A stretch of DNA of 64,000 bases from positions 1 to 64,000 of the forward strand of contig QFPJ01000007.1 in NCBI GenBank assembly GCA_003241685.1, in the 5' to 3' direction. A program made the position numbers and the translations under genes. Below, piece after piece: positions 16,406-25,597 of this stretch; positions within the stretch are counted from its first letter, which is position 1, and each line of letters starts with the position of its first letter. Origin of the DNA: Sphingopyxis macrogoltabida (GTDB lineage Bacteria; Pseudomonadota; Alphaproteobacteria; Sphingomonadales; Sphingomonadaceae). The notes under the pieces were generated by a model. It searched no databases. It was given only the letters and a program-made list of their open reading frames with translations, and had not been told where the DNA came from.

Positions 16406-17518
16406 ATGATGACGGATATGCGGGCCATGCAGGCCGAGCTGGTGGAGGCCATTGCCGGCGCGAACGATCTGGACGCGCTGGAGGCGCTGCGCGTCGCGGC
16501 GCTCGGCAAGGCGGGCAGCGTTTCGGCGCTGCTCAAGACGCTGGGCGGCATGAGCCCGGAGGAGCGGCAGGACAAAGGTCCCCAGATCCACGCCCTGCGC
16601 GAAGCCGTCACCGCCGCCATCGCGGCGCGCAAGGCGGCGCTGGAAGGCGCCGCGCTGGAAGCGAAGCTGGCGGGCGAAACAGTCGACATGACGCTCCCTG
16701 CCGCCGACGCGCCCAGGGGCAGCGTCCATCCGGTCAGTCAGGTCATGGACGAACTCGCCGAAATCTTTGCCGACATGGGCTTCGCCGTCGCGACGGGACC
16801 GGAGATCGAGGACGACTGGCACAATTTCACCGCGCTCAACATTCCCGAAACCCACCCCGCGCGCGCGATGCACGACACTTTCTATTTCCCCGACAAGGAC
16901 GCGGAAGGCCGTGCAATGCTGCTGCGCACGCACACCTCGCCGGTGCAGATCCGGACGATGATGTCGCAGGAACCGCCGATCCGCATCATCGCGCCGGGCC
17001 GCGTCTATCGCAGCGACAGCGACGCGACGCACACGCCGATGTTCCATCAGGTCGAGGGGCTGGTGATCGATCGCGGCATCCATATGGGGCACCTGAAATG
17101 GACGCTGGAGACCTTTCTGAAGGCCTATTTCGAGCGCGACGACATCGTGCTGCGCCTGCGCCCGTCCTATTTCCCCTTCACCGAGCCGTCGGCCGAGGTC
17201 GATGTCGGCTATAAGCAGGAAAAAGGGCGCCGGATCGTCGGCGGCAACGGCGATGACGACGGCCATGCGTGGATGGAATTGCTGGGCAGCGGCATGGTCA
17301 ATCGCCGCGTCATCGCCAATTGCGGGCTCGATCCCGATGTGTGGCAGGGCTTTGCCTTCGGGGTCGGGGTCGACCGGCTGGCGATGCTGAAATATGGCAT
17401 GGACGACCTGCGCGCCTTCTTCGACGGCGATCTGCGCTGGCTGGCGCATTACGGGTTCGGCGCGCTGAGCGTCCCCACATTGTCCGGCGGGGTTTCGGGC
17501 GGGGGGATTTCGGCATGA
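16406..17518 (+). CDS. pheS: Phenylalanine--tRNA ligase alpha subunit
   Basis: This 370-residue catalytic subunit of the alpha2-beta2 enzyme has an N-terminal coiled coil (about 1-90) and the class II motifs: HPVSQVMDELAEIFADMGFAVATGPEIEDDWHNF, RTHTSPVQIRTM, RVYRSDSDATHTPMFHQVEGL, and SYFPFTEPSAEVDV. The C-terminal GVGVDRLAMLKYGMDDLRAFFDGDLRWL is motif 3. The stop overlaps the pheT start (ATGA). It is separated from rpmI-rplT by an AraC gene, so it needs its own promoter in 16241-16405. A weak candidate is CCGACA...ATATAG at about 16338-16369. Confidence 0.97.
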   Translation: MMTDMRAMQAELVEAIAGANDLDALEALRVAALGKAGSVSALLKTLGGMSPEERQDKGPQIHALREAVTAAIAARKAALEGAALEAKLAGETVDMTLPAADAPRGSVHPVSQVMDELAEIFADMGFAVATGPEIEDDWHNFTALNIPETHPARAMHDTFYFPDKDAEGRAMLLRTHTSPVQIRTMMSQEPPIRIIAPGRVYRSDSDATHTPMFHQVEGLVIDRGIHMGHLKWTLETFLKAYFERDDIVLRLRPSYFPFTEPSAEVDVGYKQEKGRRIVGGNGDDDGHAWMELLGSGMVNRRVIANCGLDPDVWQGFAFGVGVDRLAMLKYGMDDLRAFFDGDLRWLAHYGFGALSVPTLSGGVSGGGISA

Positions 17519-19923
17519 AGATCACCATCGATTGGCTGAAGGATCATCTCGACGGCGATTTCACCGTCGCCGATGTCGTCGCAACGCTGAACCGCATCGG
17601 CCATGAGGTCGAAGGCGTCGAAAATCCGGCCGAAAAACTCGCGGGCTTCCGCGTCGCCCGGGTCCTGACCGCCGAAAAGCATCCGCAGGCCGACAAGCTG
17701 CAGGTGCTGACCGTCGAGGCCGGACCGGACGTCAATGCCGGGGCGCCGCTGACCGTCGTGTGCGGCGCGCCCAATGCGCGGGCAGGACTGATCGGCGTGC
17801 TCGGCCTGCCCGGCGCGGTGGTGCCGGCGAACGGCATGGAATTGAAGGTCGCGGCGGTGCGCGGCATCGAATCGAACGGCATGATGTGCTCGACGCGCGA
17901 GCTGGAACTCGGCGACGATCATGACGGGATCATCGAACTGGCGTTCGCCGATTCGGGCGACGCGCCGATCGGCATGGCGTTTGCCGATTATGCCGGCGCC
18001 AACGACCCCGTCATCGATATTTCGATCACCCCGAACCGGCAGGATTGCATGGGCGTGCGCGGCATCGCGCGCGACCTTGCCGCCGCAGGTCTCGGCACGC
18101 TGAAGCCGCTCGACATCCCGGCGATCGAGGGCCGCGGCGCCCCGGCGACCGAAATCGCTACCCTCGACCCCGACGCCTGCCCGGCCTTTTACGGCCGCAC
18201 CATCGCGGGCGTCGACAACCGCGTCCCGACCCCCGAATGGATGCGCCGCCGGCTGGAGGCGATCGGACAGCGCTCGATCTCCGCGCTCGTCGACATCAGC
18301 AACTATGTGATGTTCGACCTCGGCCGCCCCAGCCATATCTATGACCGCGCCAAGCTGACCGGCGCGCTCGTCGCCCGCCGCGCGAAGCAGGGCGAAACCG
18401 CCATTGCCCTGAACGGCAAGGAATATGCGCTCTCCGACACGATGACCGTGATCGCCGACGCGCGCGAGGTGCACGACATCGCGGGGATCATGGGCGGCGA
18501 ACATTCGGGGTGCAGCGAGGCGACCAGCGACGTCCTAATCGAGATCGCCTATTTCACACCCGAGCGCATCGCGCTGACCGGGCAGGCGCTCGGCCTGACC
18601 AGCGACGCGCGCGCGCGCTTCGAACGCGGCGTCGATCCCGCCTTCCTCGACGAAGGCACCGCGATCGTCACCCGCTACGTGCTCGACATCTGCGGCGGCA
18701 CGGCGTCGGAAATGACGCGCGCCGGTTCCCCGCCGGTCACGGACAAGACCGTCGTTTACGATCCCGCGCTGTCCGCGACGCTGGGCGGGATCGCGATCGA
18801 ACCCGCGCGGCAACGCGCGACCCTCGAATCGCTGGGCTTCGGCGTAACGGAAGGCTCGCCGTGGCAGGTTTCGGTGCCGAGCTGGCGCCGCGACGTCGAT
18901 GCCGCCCCCGACATCGTCGAGGAAGTGACGCGCATGACGGGTTTCGACGCGGTCGAATCGGTCGCCCTGCCGCGATCGGAAGGCGTGGCCCGGCCGACCG
19001 CAACGGCCGAGCAGATGCTCGAACGCCGCGTGCGCCGCGCCGCGGCCGCATCGGCCTTTCAGGAGGCGGTGACGTGGAGCTTCGTCTCCGAACGCGAGGC
19101 CGCGCCCTTCGGCGGCGGCGCGTGGAACCTGGCCAACCCGATCAGCGAAGAGCTGAAAATCATGCGCCCCTCGCTGCTGCCCGGCCTGTTGTCGGCGGCG
19201 GCACGCAACCAGAATCGCGGCGCGGCGGGCATCCGCCTGTTCGAGATCGGCCGCCGCTACCTGGCCGATGCCGAGCATCCGACGCTCGCCGTGCTGATGG
19301 CGGGCGACAAGACCGCGCGCGGCTGGCAGGCGGGCAAGGCCGCGCCGTTCGATGCCTTCGATGCCAAGGCGGCGGCGCTGACGCTGCTCGAGGCGGCGGG
19401 TGCGCCCACCGACCGGCTGCAGGTGATGGAAGCGGTTGCCGATGCGGGTATCTGGCACCCCGGTCAGGCGGCGACGCTGCGCCTCGGCCCCAAGGCGGTG
19501 CTGGCCGAATTCGGCGCGCTGCACCCCGCGCTGACCCGCGCCTTCGACATCGACGGTCCCGCGATGGCGGTGCAGATCTTCCTCGACGCGATTCCCGCGA
19601 AGCGCGCCAGCGGACCGGCGCGCAGCGCCTTCACGCCGCCGGCGCTGCAGGCGGTCCGCCGCGACTTCGCCTTCCTGGCGCCCGAAACGCTGGCGGCGGC
19701 CGATCTGGTGCGCGCGGTGAAAGGCGCCGACAAGGTCGCGATCGTCGAGGCGCGGCTGTTCGACCGCTTTGCCGGACAGGGTGTGCCCGACGGCCAGGTC
19801 AGCCTGGCGGTCGAGGTCGAACTGCAACCGCAGGACAAAAGCTTCACCGATGCCGAACTGAAAGCGATCGCCGACAAGGTCGTTGCCGCGGCCGCCAAGG
19901 CGGCGGCGGTGCTGCGCGGCTGA
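17515..19923 (+). CDS. pheT: Phenylalanine--tRNA ligase beta subunit
   Basis: This 802-residue beta subunit carries the tRNA-binding EMAP/OB-like domain near residues 40-150 (FRVARVLTAEKHPQADKLQVLTVEAG), the B3/B4 editing region, B5, the catalytic-like core around residues 480-690, and a C-terminal anticodon-binding FDX-ACB domain (PPALQAVRRDFAFLAPE...). The ATG at 17515 overlaps the pheS stop, so the two subunits are translationally coupled. It is convergent with the PLP homeostasis gene, sharing a hairpin at the stop codons. Confidence 0.96.
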   Translation: MKITIDWLKDHLDGDFTVADVVATLNRIGHEVEGVENPAEKLAGFRVARVLTAEKHPQADKLQVLTVEAGPDVNAGAPLTVVCGAPNARAGLIGVLGLPGAVVPANGMELKVAAVRGIESNGMMCSTRELELGDDHDGIIELAFADSGDAPIGMAFADYAGANDPVIDISITPNRQDCMGVRGIARDLAAAGLGTLKPLDIPAIEGRGAPATEIATLDPDACPAFYGRTIAGVDNRVPTPEWMRRRLEAIGQRSISALVDISNYVMFDLGRPSHIYDRAKLTGALVARRAKQGETAIALNGKEYALSDTMTVIADAREVHDIAGIMGGEHSGCSEATSDVLIEIAYFTPERIALTGQALGLTSDARARFERGVDPAFLDEGTAIVTRYVLDICGGTASEMTRAGSPPVTDKTVVYDPALSATLGGIAIEPARQRATLESLGFGVTEGSPWQVSVPSWRRDVDAAPDIVEEVTRMTGFDAVESVALPRSEGVARPTATAEQMLERRVRRAAAASAFQEAVTWSFVSEREAAPFGGGAWNLANPISEELKIMRPSLLPGLLSAAARNQNRGAAGIRLFEIGRRYLADAEHPTLAVLMAGDKTARGWQAGKAAPFDAFDAKAAALTLLEAAGAPTDRLQVMEAVADAGIWHPGQAATLRLGPKAVLAEFGALHPALTRAFDIDGPAMAVQIFLDAIPAKRASGPARSAFTPPALQAVRRDFAFLAPETLAAADLVRAVKGADKVAIVEARLFDRFAGQGVPDGQVSLAVEVELQPQDKSFTDAELKAIADKVVAAAAKAAAVLRG

Positions 19924-19955
19924 CGCGCCGCGCCGCCGTCCCGCCGCGTCAGCCG
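19917..19955. terminator. Hairpin spanning both convergent stop codons
   Basis: CGGCTGACGCG (19917-19927) and CGCGTCAGCCG (19945-19955) form perfect 11-bp arms. The pheT TGA and the complement of the opposing gene's TGA lie inside the two arms, so the same palindrome contributes stop codons to both genes and could terminate both transcripts. There is no T-run, so termination is inferred. Confidence 0.5.
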
Positions 19956-20623
19956 CGTCCGCCGAACAGGGCGGTGCCGACGCGGACATGCGTCGCGCCG
20001 AGCATCACCGCGGTCGCATAATCGCCGCTCATCCCCATCGAGCGCAGCGGCAGGCCGTGGCGTTCGGCGAGTTCGTCGAGCAACGCGAAATAGGGCGCGG
20101 GCTCTTGCATCGCGGGCGGGATCGCCATCAGGCCCGACACCGTCAGCCCGGCATCCGCCGCCGCGGCGAGCAGCGCGGGCAGGTCGCGCACCGCGCAGCC
20201 GCCCTTCTGTTCCTCGTCGCCGATATTGACCTGAACGAAGATTTGCGGCCGCTTGTCCAGCTTGTCGCACGCCCTGGCGAGCGCCGCGACCAGCGACGGC
20301 CGGTCGAGCGAGTGAATGGCGTCGAACAATTGCACCGCTTCTTCGGCCTTGTTCGATTGCAACTGGCCGATCAGGTGCAGCGTCACCGCAGGCGTGCCGG
20401 ACGGCGTTTCGGCGCGCAGGCCGGGCCATTTCGCCGCCGCCTCCTGCACGCGATTCTCGCCGAAATGCCGCTGGCCCGCCGCGATCAGCGGCCGGATGGC
20501 ATCGGCATCGTGGGTTTTCGACACCGCGATCAGGCAGACGTCGGCGGCGCGCCGTCCGGCGCGCTTCGCCGCGTCGGCGATCCGGCCGCGCACGTCGTCC
20601 AGTCGTTCATTTGCCATATCCAT
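19949..20623 (-). CDS. YggS/PROSC family pyridoxal 5'-phosphate homeostasis protein
   Basis: This protein of about 224 residues has the alanine-racemase-like barrel that binds PLP and helps maintain vitamin B6 and amino acid balance. The PLP-lysine segment is VCLIAVSKTHDADAIRPLIAAGQRHFGENRVQEAAAKWP. Other family elements are WHLIGQLQSNKAEEAV-like HLIGQLQSNKAEEA, VNIGDEEQKGGC, and the C-terminal LRSMGMSGDYATAVMLGATHVRVGTALFG. The ATG at 20623 is favoured by GGGA 6 nt upstream; an ATG at 20629 is also in frame. It diverges from the ThiE-like gene. Confidence 0.94.
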   Translation of the reverse strand: MDMANERLDDVRGRIADAAKRAGRRAADVCLIAVSKTHDADAIRPLIAAGQRHFGENRVQEAAAKWPGLRAETPSGTPAVTLHLIGQLQSNKAEEAVQLFDAIHSLDRPSLVAALARACDKLDKRPQIFVQVNIGDEEQKGGCAVRDLPALLAAAADAGLTVSGLMAIPPAMQEPAPYFALLDELAERHGLPLRSMGMSGDYATAVMLGATHVRVGTALFGGRG

Positions 20624-20683
20624 GATCATTCCCGTCCGAAAGGCGCGTTGCCCGCGCCCGCGACGCGCCTATAGACAAGGGCG

Positions 20684-21334
20684 ATGGTCCGACGCCAGCC
20701 CCTGCCGCTTCCGTCCCGCTGGCTGTTCAGCGACGAACGTCTTGTCCCCGGCATCGCGGCGATCGCGGCGCGGATGCCGCCCGGCAGCGGCATCGTGCTG
20801 CGCGACGATCGGCGGCGACCGGCGGCGCGCTGGCGCCTGCTGCGGCGGCTGGCCCGCATCGCGCGCGCGCGCGCGCTGATGCTGCTGCTCGCCGATACGC
20901 CGGAGCAGGCATGGCGGTGGGGGGCCGACGGCGTCTATCTGCGCCAGCGCCATGCCGGTCAGGCGGCGCGGGCGCGCCGGATCGGCCTGTGCGTCGCGAT
21001 GCCGGTGCATGATCACGCCGAGGCGCGGCGCGCGCGGCGCGCGGGCGCCGCCATCGCCTTCATCTCGCCGCTCCACCCGACGCGTTCGCATCCGGGCGCC
21101 GCGCACCTGGATCGCCGCCGCTGGCTGGCGCTGGCCCGCGCGAGCCGGATCGGCGCGCCGGCGCCGACAAAGACGCGCGCCGCCGTCGCGCTGGGCGGCA
21201 TGAACCCGGCGCGCGCGCGCGCGCTGCAACGCGCGAGCAAGGCAAGCGGCATCACCCCCGGCTGGGCAGCGATCGATAGCTGGATGGAAAAAGCGGCGCG
21301 CCGCGATCAGAAGCGGAAAGCGGTCCCGACATAG
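20684..21334 (+). CDS. ThiE/TenI-like protein with a degenerate active site
   Basis: This 216-residue, very Arg/Ala-rich protein has the layout of thiamine phosphate synthase: LMLLLADTPEQAWRWGADGVYLRQRHAGQAARA, then IAFISPLHPTRSHPGAAHL and ALGGMNPARARALQRA. Key residues are changed. The usual IIND before the ADGVHLGQxD motif is LLAD, GQxD is RQRH, and the TxTK loop is PTRSH. It may therefore be a TenI-like or non-catalytic relative rather than a true ThiE. Its 3' end overlaps the convergent envelope-protein gene by 28 bp. Annotation pipelines would probably call it thiamine phosphate synthase. Confidence 0.75.
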   Translation: MVRRQPLPLPSRWLFSDERLVPGIAAIAARMPPGSGIVLRDDRRRPAARWRLLRRLARIARARALMLLLADTPEQAWRWGADGVYLRQRHAGQAARARRIGLCVAMPVHDHAEARRARRAGAAIAFISPLHPTRSHPGAAHLDRRRWLALARASRIGAPAPTKTRAAVALGGMNPARARALQRASKASGITPGWAAIDSWMEKAARRDQKRKAVPT

Positions 21335-22023
21335 ACGGCCTGGCTGTCGCGCCGCGAATCGGTCAGCGGTTCGACGCCATCGTCATTCTTGTACCGCACA
21401 CCGGCGGTCACATCGATATTCTTGGTCAGACGATAGCTGCCGACGACATCGACGCTCTGGTCGGCGCCGGGCGCGGTGACGCGGTCGGGCGCCCCGGCGG
21501 GATCGTTCGACCGGGTGATCATCCGCGTCGCGAAGCGCGATTTCTTTTCGGCGGTCTCCGGCGCGCGCGCCTGCGGCAAATTCTTGATGTCGAGACCGCG
21601 CGGCAAGGCGGGAGTGACGAATTTCGCGAAGCCGACCGACGCGCCCAGATCATAAGCGATCGGCGCGATCGCCACCGGCGCCTTGCTGCGGCCGGCCGTC
21701 AGCGACGCCGTGCGCGCCGCGCTCGACGCATCGTCGCGGGCGCGAATCACCACGGTGATCGCGCGATTCTTGCGCCCTTCGTCGGTGATGGCCGGGGTGA
21801 AGCTGAAACCGCGCCGCGCGTCTTCGGACATTTTGGCATAGCGCGCGATCAGGCGCGGATCGCCCGACGCCGGGGTGAACTGACCCAGCAAAGCCTGGGA
21901 AAGCTGGGTTTCGCGAATGCGGTCGGCGCGCGACATTGCGGCCAGCGCAGACGGAAGCGCGACCGAAAACGCCGCCAAAGCAGCGAGGCCAGCTTTCCAA
22001 TAATGTCGCGGTATGCGCGCCAT
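21307..22023 (-). CDS. Putative secreted envelope protein of unknown function
   Basis: I do not recognise a family for this 238-residue protein. The ATG at 22023 gives a clear signal peptide (MARIPRHYWKAGLAALAAFS, cleavage probably after ALA around residue 29); a longer open frame to 22431 has no such start. The mature part includes FSFTPAITDEGRKNRAITVVIRARD and ends SYRLTKNIDVTAGVRYKNDD...SQAVYVGTAFRF. The final strand pattern with terminal Phe is typical of outer-membrane beta-barrels, but the chain is short for a full barrel. It overlaps the ThiE-like gene at the 3' end. Confidence 0.75.
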   Translation of the reverse strand: MARIPRHYWKAGLAALAAFSVALPSALAAMSRADRIRETQLSQALLGQFTPASGDPRLIARYAKMSEDARRGFSFTPAITDEGRKNRAITVVIRARDDASSAARTASLTAGRSKAPVAIAPIAYDLGASVGFAKFVTPALPRGLDIKNLPQARAPETAEKKSRFATRMITRSNDPAGAPDRVTAPGADQSVDVVGSYRLTKNIDVTAGVRYKNDDGVEPLTDSRRDSQAVYVGTAFRF

Positions 22024-22300
22024 CGTTTCTGCGACTCCATCCCCAATCGACTCGTCAGATAGGCGCGGGGTTGCAATTATTCCAGCGATTCCGACCAAAT
22101 AATCTGGCGGCGCGGGCTTTTCGTGAAAATTGTTGCCCGATGACAACAGTGGCGTCCCAAGCTGAGCCGGGGATGAACCGCCGCGATCCGCGCATCGCCG
22201 TGCTTGCCGGACGCGGACAAGGGCGATAGAGACGCTGCCAAATCGCAGTAGCGCGGCCGGATTTTCCTGTCCGGAGCGCCCAGTATGAAGGTGTTTCGGC

Positions 22301-22774
22301 ATGTCCCAGCTACCCGCTCCCGTCTCGTTCGGAGCCAGGCTCGTCGGCCGCCCCGCCGCGTTCGCGCTGCTCGGGCTCGCCGCGCTCGGTCTTTCGGCCT
22401 GCGGGGGCCGGGAACGGCCGCGCGCGGACATGGCCGCCAGCCAGGTGACGACGATCGGCGTGAACAGCTATCTGTGGCGCGCCAGCCTCGACGCCCTGTC
22501 CTTCATGCCGCTGTTGCAGGCGGACAGTTCGGGCGGCGTGATCATCACCGACTGGTATGCGAACCCGGCGAACCCGGGCGAGCGCATGAAGGTGACGGTA
22601 TCGATCCTCGACCGCGACCTGCGCGCCGACGCGCTGCGCGTCGCCGCGTCGCGCCAGGTGTCGCAGGGCGGCGCCTGGGTCGATGCGCCGGTGCAGGCGG
22701 CGACGGTGCAGAAGCTGGAAGAGATCATCCTGACCCGCGCCCGCGACCTGCGCCGCAGCGCCATCGAAGGTTGA
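22301..22774 (+). CDS. DUF3576 family lipoprotein
   Basis: This 157-residue protein begins with a signal peptide and lipobox (LAALGLSACGGRE, Cys near residue 36), followed by the DUF3576 domain VNSYLWRASLDALSFMPLLQADSSGGVIITDWYANP...MKVTVSILDRDLRADALRVAASRQ. It should be anchored in the envelope. The gene precedes leuS and lptE, an order common in alphaproteobacteria, which suggests a role linked to outer-membrane assembly; this is inference from context. Confidence 0.9.
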   Translation: MSQLPAPVSFGARLVGRPAAFALLGLAALGLSACGGRERPRADMAASQVTTIGVNSYLWRASLDALSFMPLLQADSSGGVIITDWYANPANPGERMKVTVSILDRDLRADALRVAASRQVSQGGAWVDAPVQAATVQKLEEIILTRARDLRRSAIEG

Positions 22775-22920
22775 TACATAGATCGCGGTGTGTCCCCGCG
22801 ACGGCGGGGGCCTATCTGCTGCCGGTTCCCGCTTGCGCCGACCGGCGATGAGCGCCCGCCGTCGCGGGGTGCACGCCGCCTTGAACGATATGTTTGACAG
22901 ACCAACGGGGTAATGACGAA

Positions 22921-25485
22921 ATGACCCGCGAAACGCGCTTCGGCGCCCTCGCCGCCGACGCCCGCTGGCAAGCGGCGTGGGAAGCGGCCGACAGCTTTGC
23001 CACGACCGACGGCAAAAATGCCGATGGGGGCGACAAGCCCAAGGCCTATATCCTCGAGATGTTTCCCTATCCGTCGGGGCGCATCCACATGGGGCATGTC
23101 CGCAACTATGCGATGGGCGACGTGCTGGCGCGCTTCAAGCGGATGACCGGGCACGACGTGCTGCATCCGATGGGCTGGGACGCGTTCGGCATGCCGGCCG
23201 AAAATGCCGCGATGGAAAAGGGCGTGCATCCCGGCGGCTGGACGCGGGACAATATCGCCGCGATGCGCGCGCAGTTGAAGCGCCTTGGCCTCGCGATCGA
23301 CTGGAGCCGCGAACTCACCACCTGCGAACCCGATTATTACGGGCAGGAACAGGCGCTGTTCCTCGACCTGTTCGCCGCCGGGCTGGTCACGCGCAAGGAA
23401 AGCTACGTCAACTGGGACCCCGTTGACATGACCGTGCTCGCCAACGAACAGGTGATCGACGGGCGCGGCTGGCGATCGGGCGCGCTGGTCGAAAAGAAGA
23501 AGCTGTCGCAGTGGTTCCTGAAAATCACCGACTTTGCGGACGAACTGCTCGAAGGATTGCAGGGACTGGAGCATTGGCCCGACAAGGTGCGGCTGATGCA
23601 GGAAAACTGGATCGGCAAATCGCAGGGTCTGGAATTTTCGTTCAAGCTGGCGGGCGGCGCGCCGGGGTTCGACGTCTTCACGACGCGGCCCGACACGCTG
23701 TTCGGCGCCAGCTTCGCCGCCATCTCGCCCGACCATCCGCTGGCCGAAAAGCTCGCCAAGGATGCACCGCGCCTCGCCGCCTTCATCGAGGAATGCCGGC
23801 GTCAGGGCACGTCCGCCGAACAGTTGGAGACCGCAGAAAAGCTGGGCTTCGATACCGGCCTGTCGGTCGAACATCCGCTCGATCCGAACTGGCACCTGCC
23901 TGTATGGGTCGTCAATTATGTGCTGATGGATTATGGCACCGGCGCGATCTTCGGCTGCCCCGCGCACGACCAGCGCGACCTGGACTTCGCGCATAAATAT
24001 GAACTGCCCGTCCACCGCGTGATCGCCGATGGCGACGCGGCGGATCAGGTCTTCCGCGGCGACGAGGCCTATGTCGGCCCCGGCAAGCTGGTGAACAGCC
24101 ATTTCCTGAACGGCATGAGCATCGACGAGGCGAAGGCCGCCGTCATCGCGCGCGCCGAACATGAAGGATGGGGCAAGGGCACGACCGTGTGGCGCCTGCG
24201 CGACTGGGGCGTGTCGCGCCAGCGTTACTGGGGCACCCCGATCCCCTTCATCCACTGCGATGCGTGCGGCATGGTGCCGGTGCCGAAGGATCAGCTTCCG
24301 GTCGTGCTGCCCGAGGATGCCGATTTCTCGGTCCCCGGCAATCCGCTCGACCGTCATCCGACGTGGAAGCATGTCGCTTGTCCGTCATGCGGAGGGGCGG
24401 CGGTGCGCGAGACCGACACGCTCGACACCTTCGTCGATTCGTCCTGGTATTTCCTGCGCTTCGCCAGTGCGCCGTCGGACCGGCCCTTCGATCCCGAGGT
24501 GATCCGCCGCTGGCTGCCGGTCGATCAGTATATCGGCGGCATCGAGCATGCGATCCTGCACCTTCTCTACGCCCGCTTCTGGACGCGCGCGCTGAACAGG
24601 CTGGGCATGATCGACATCCGGGAACCCTTCGCCAGCCTGTTCACGCAGGGCATGGTGACGCACGAAACCTACAGCCGCGCCCAAGGCGAAGGTCTGCCAC
24701 CGTTGTTCTTCACGCCCGAAGAGGTCGTTCGCACGGCGGAGGGCGCGACGCTGGAGTCCGACGGCGCATCCGTCGATGTCGGCCGCGTCATCAAGATGTC
24801 GAAGTCGAAGAAGAATGTCGTCGATCCCGACGCCATCCTGGACCAATATGGCGCCGACGCGGCGCGCTGGTTCATGCTGTCCGACAGCCCGCCCGAGCGC
24901 GACCTGCCGTGGAGCGAGGCGGGGATCGAGGGCGCGTGGCGTTTCGTCCAGCGGCTGTGGCGGATTTTCGGCGACACGGAGAATGTCGGCGAGGGCGCCG
25001 AGGATCGGGCACTGGCCCGCAAGCTGCATCAGGCGATCGCCGGGGTCGCCGCCGATATCGAGGCGCTGGGGTTCAACAAGGCGGTGGCGAAAATCCACGC
25101 GCTGGCCAATGACATCGAAAAGGCGAAGCCTTCGGCCACCCGCGCCGAGGCGTGCCGCACGCTGATCCTGCTCGTCGCGCCGATGATGCCGCACCTGGCC
25201 GAAGAAGCCTGGGCCGCGCTGCCGGCCGGCCAGCGCACGACCGCGATGGTCGCCGACGCCATGTGGCCCGCCGCCGACCCCGCGCTGCTGATCGACGACG
25301 AAGCGACGATCGCGATCCAGGTCGCCGGAAAATTGCGCGACACGATGACGCTCGCCAAGGGGCTGGGCAAGGACGCGACCGAAGCGGCGGCGCTTGCGCG
25401 TCCGCGCATTATCGAACTGCTGGGCGGCGCGGCACCGAAGAAGGTGATTGTGGTCCCGGACCGTTTGGTGAATATCGTTCCGTAA
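22921..25485 (+). CDS. leuS: Leucine--tRNA ligase
   Basis: This 854-residue class I synthetase charges tRNA(Leu). It shows FPYPSGRIHMGHVRNYAMGD (HIGH), the CP1 editing domain (about 220-420, with the TTRPDTLFGASF threonine-rich and DYGTGAIFGCPAHDQRD motifs), a zinc-type Cys cluster CDACGMVPVP...CPSCGG, and KMSKSKKNVVDP (KMSKS). The ATG at 22921 is chosen over an in-frame TTG at 22894. It is followed by lptE after 112 bp containing a hairpin repeat. Confidence 0.97.
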   Translation: MTRETRFGALAADARWQAAWEAADSFATTDGKNADGGDKPKAYILEMFPYPSGRIHMGHVRNYAMGDVLARFKRMTGHDVLHPMGWDAFGMPAENAAMEKGVHPGGWTRDNIAAMRAQLKRLGLAIDWSRELTTCEPDYYGQEQALFLDLFAAGLVTRKESYVNWDPVDMTVLANEQVIDGRGWRSGALVEKKKLSQWFLKITDFADELLEGLQGLEHWPDKVRLMQENWIGKSQGLEFSFKLAGGAPGFDVFTTRPDTLFGASFAAISPDHPLAEKLAKDAPRLAAFIEECRRQGTSAEQLETAEKLGFDTGLSVEHPLDPNWHLPVWVVNYVLMDYGTGAIFGCPAHDQRDLDFAHKYELPVHRVIADGDAADQVFRGDEAYVGPGKLVNSHFLNGMSIDEAKAAVIARAEHEGWGKGTTVWRLRDWGVSRQRYWGTPIPFIHCDACGMVPVPKDQLPVVLPEDADFSVPGNPLDRHPTWKHVACPSCGGAAVRETDTLDTFVDSSWYFLRFASAPSDRPFDPEVIRRWLPVDQYIGGIEHAILHLLYARFWTRALNRLGMIDIREPFASLFTQGMVTHETYSRAQGEGLPPLFFTPEEVVRTAEGATLESDGASVDVGRVIKMSKSKKNVVDPDAILDQYGADAARWFMLSDSPPERDLPWSEAGIEGAWRFVQRLWRIFGDTENVGEGAEDRALARKLHQAIAGVAADIEALGFNKAVAKIHALANDIEKAKPSATRAEACRTLILLVAPMMPHLAEEAWAALPAGQRTTAMVADAMWPAADPALLIDDEATIAIQVAGKLRDTMTLAKGLGKDATEAAALARPRIIELLGGAAPKKVIVVPDRLVNIVP

Positions 25486-25504
25486 AGACCGGCAACTCCA
25501 TTTC

Positions 25505-25582
25505 CGTTCGCATCGAGCGAAGTCGAGATGCCCATCGTTCGTGCTGGCCGTCGGGGTATCCCGACTTCGCCCGACCCGAACG
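25505..25582. repeat. Imperfect inverted repeat of sphingomonad intergenic type
   Basis: Arms at about 25505-25534 (CGTTCGCATCGAGCGAAGTC onward) and 25553-25582 pair with few mismatches around an 18-nt loop. The core words CGAGCGAAGTCGAGAT and its complement recur between genes in many sphingomonad genomes. It lies between leuS and lptE and may modulate expression of the downstream genes. Confidence 0.6.
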
Positions 25583-25597
25583 GGACAAAGGTGATTG

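Noticed and set aside
22894..22920. TTG start extending leuS by nine codons
   Set aside because: The ATG at 22921 fits the family N-terminus and the extra residues have no similarity or ribosome site.
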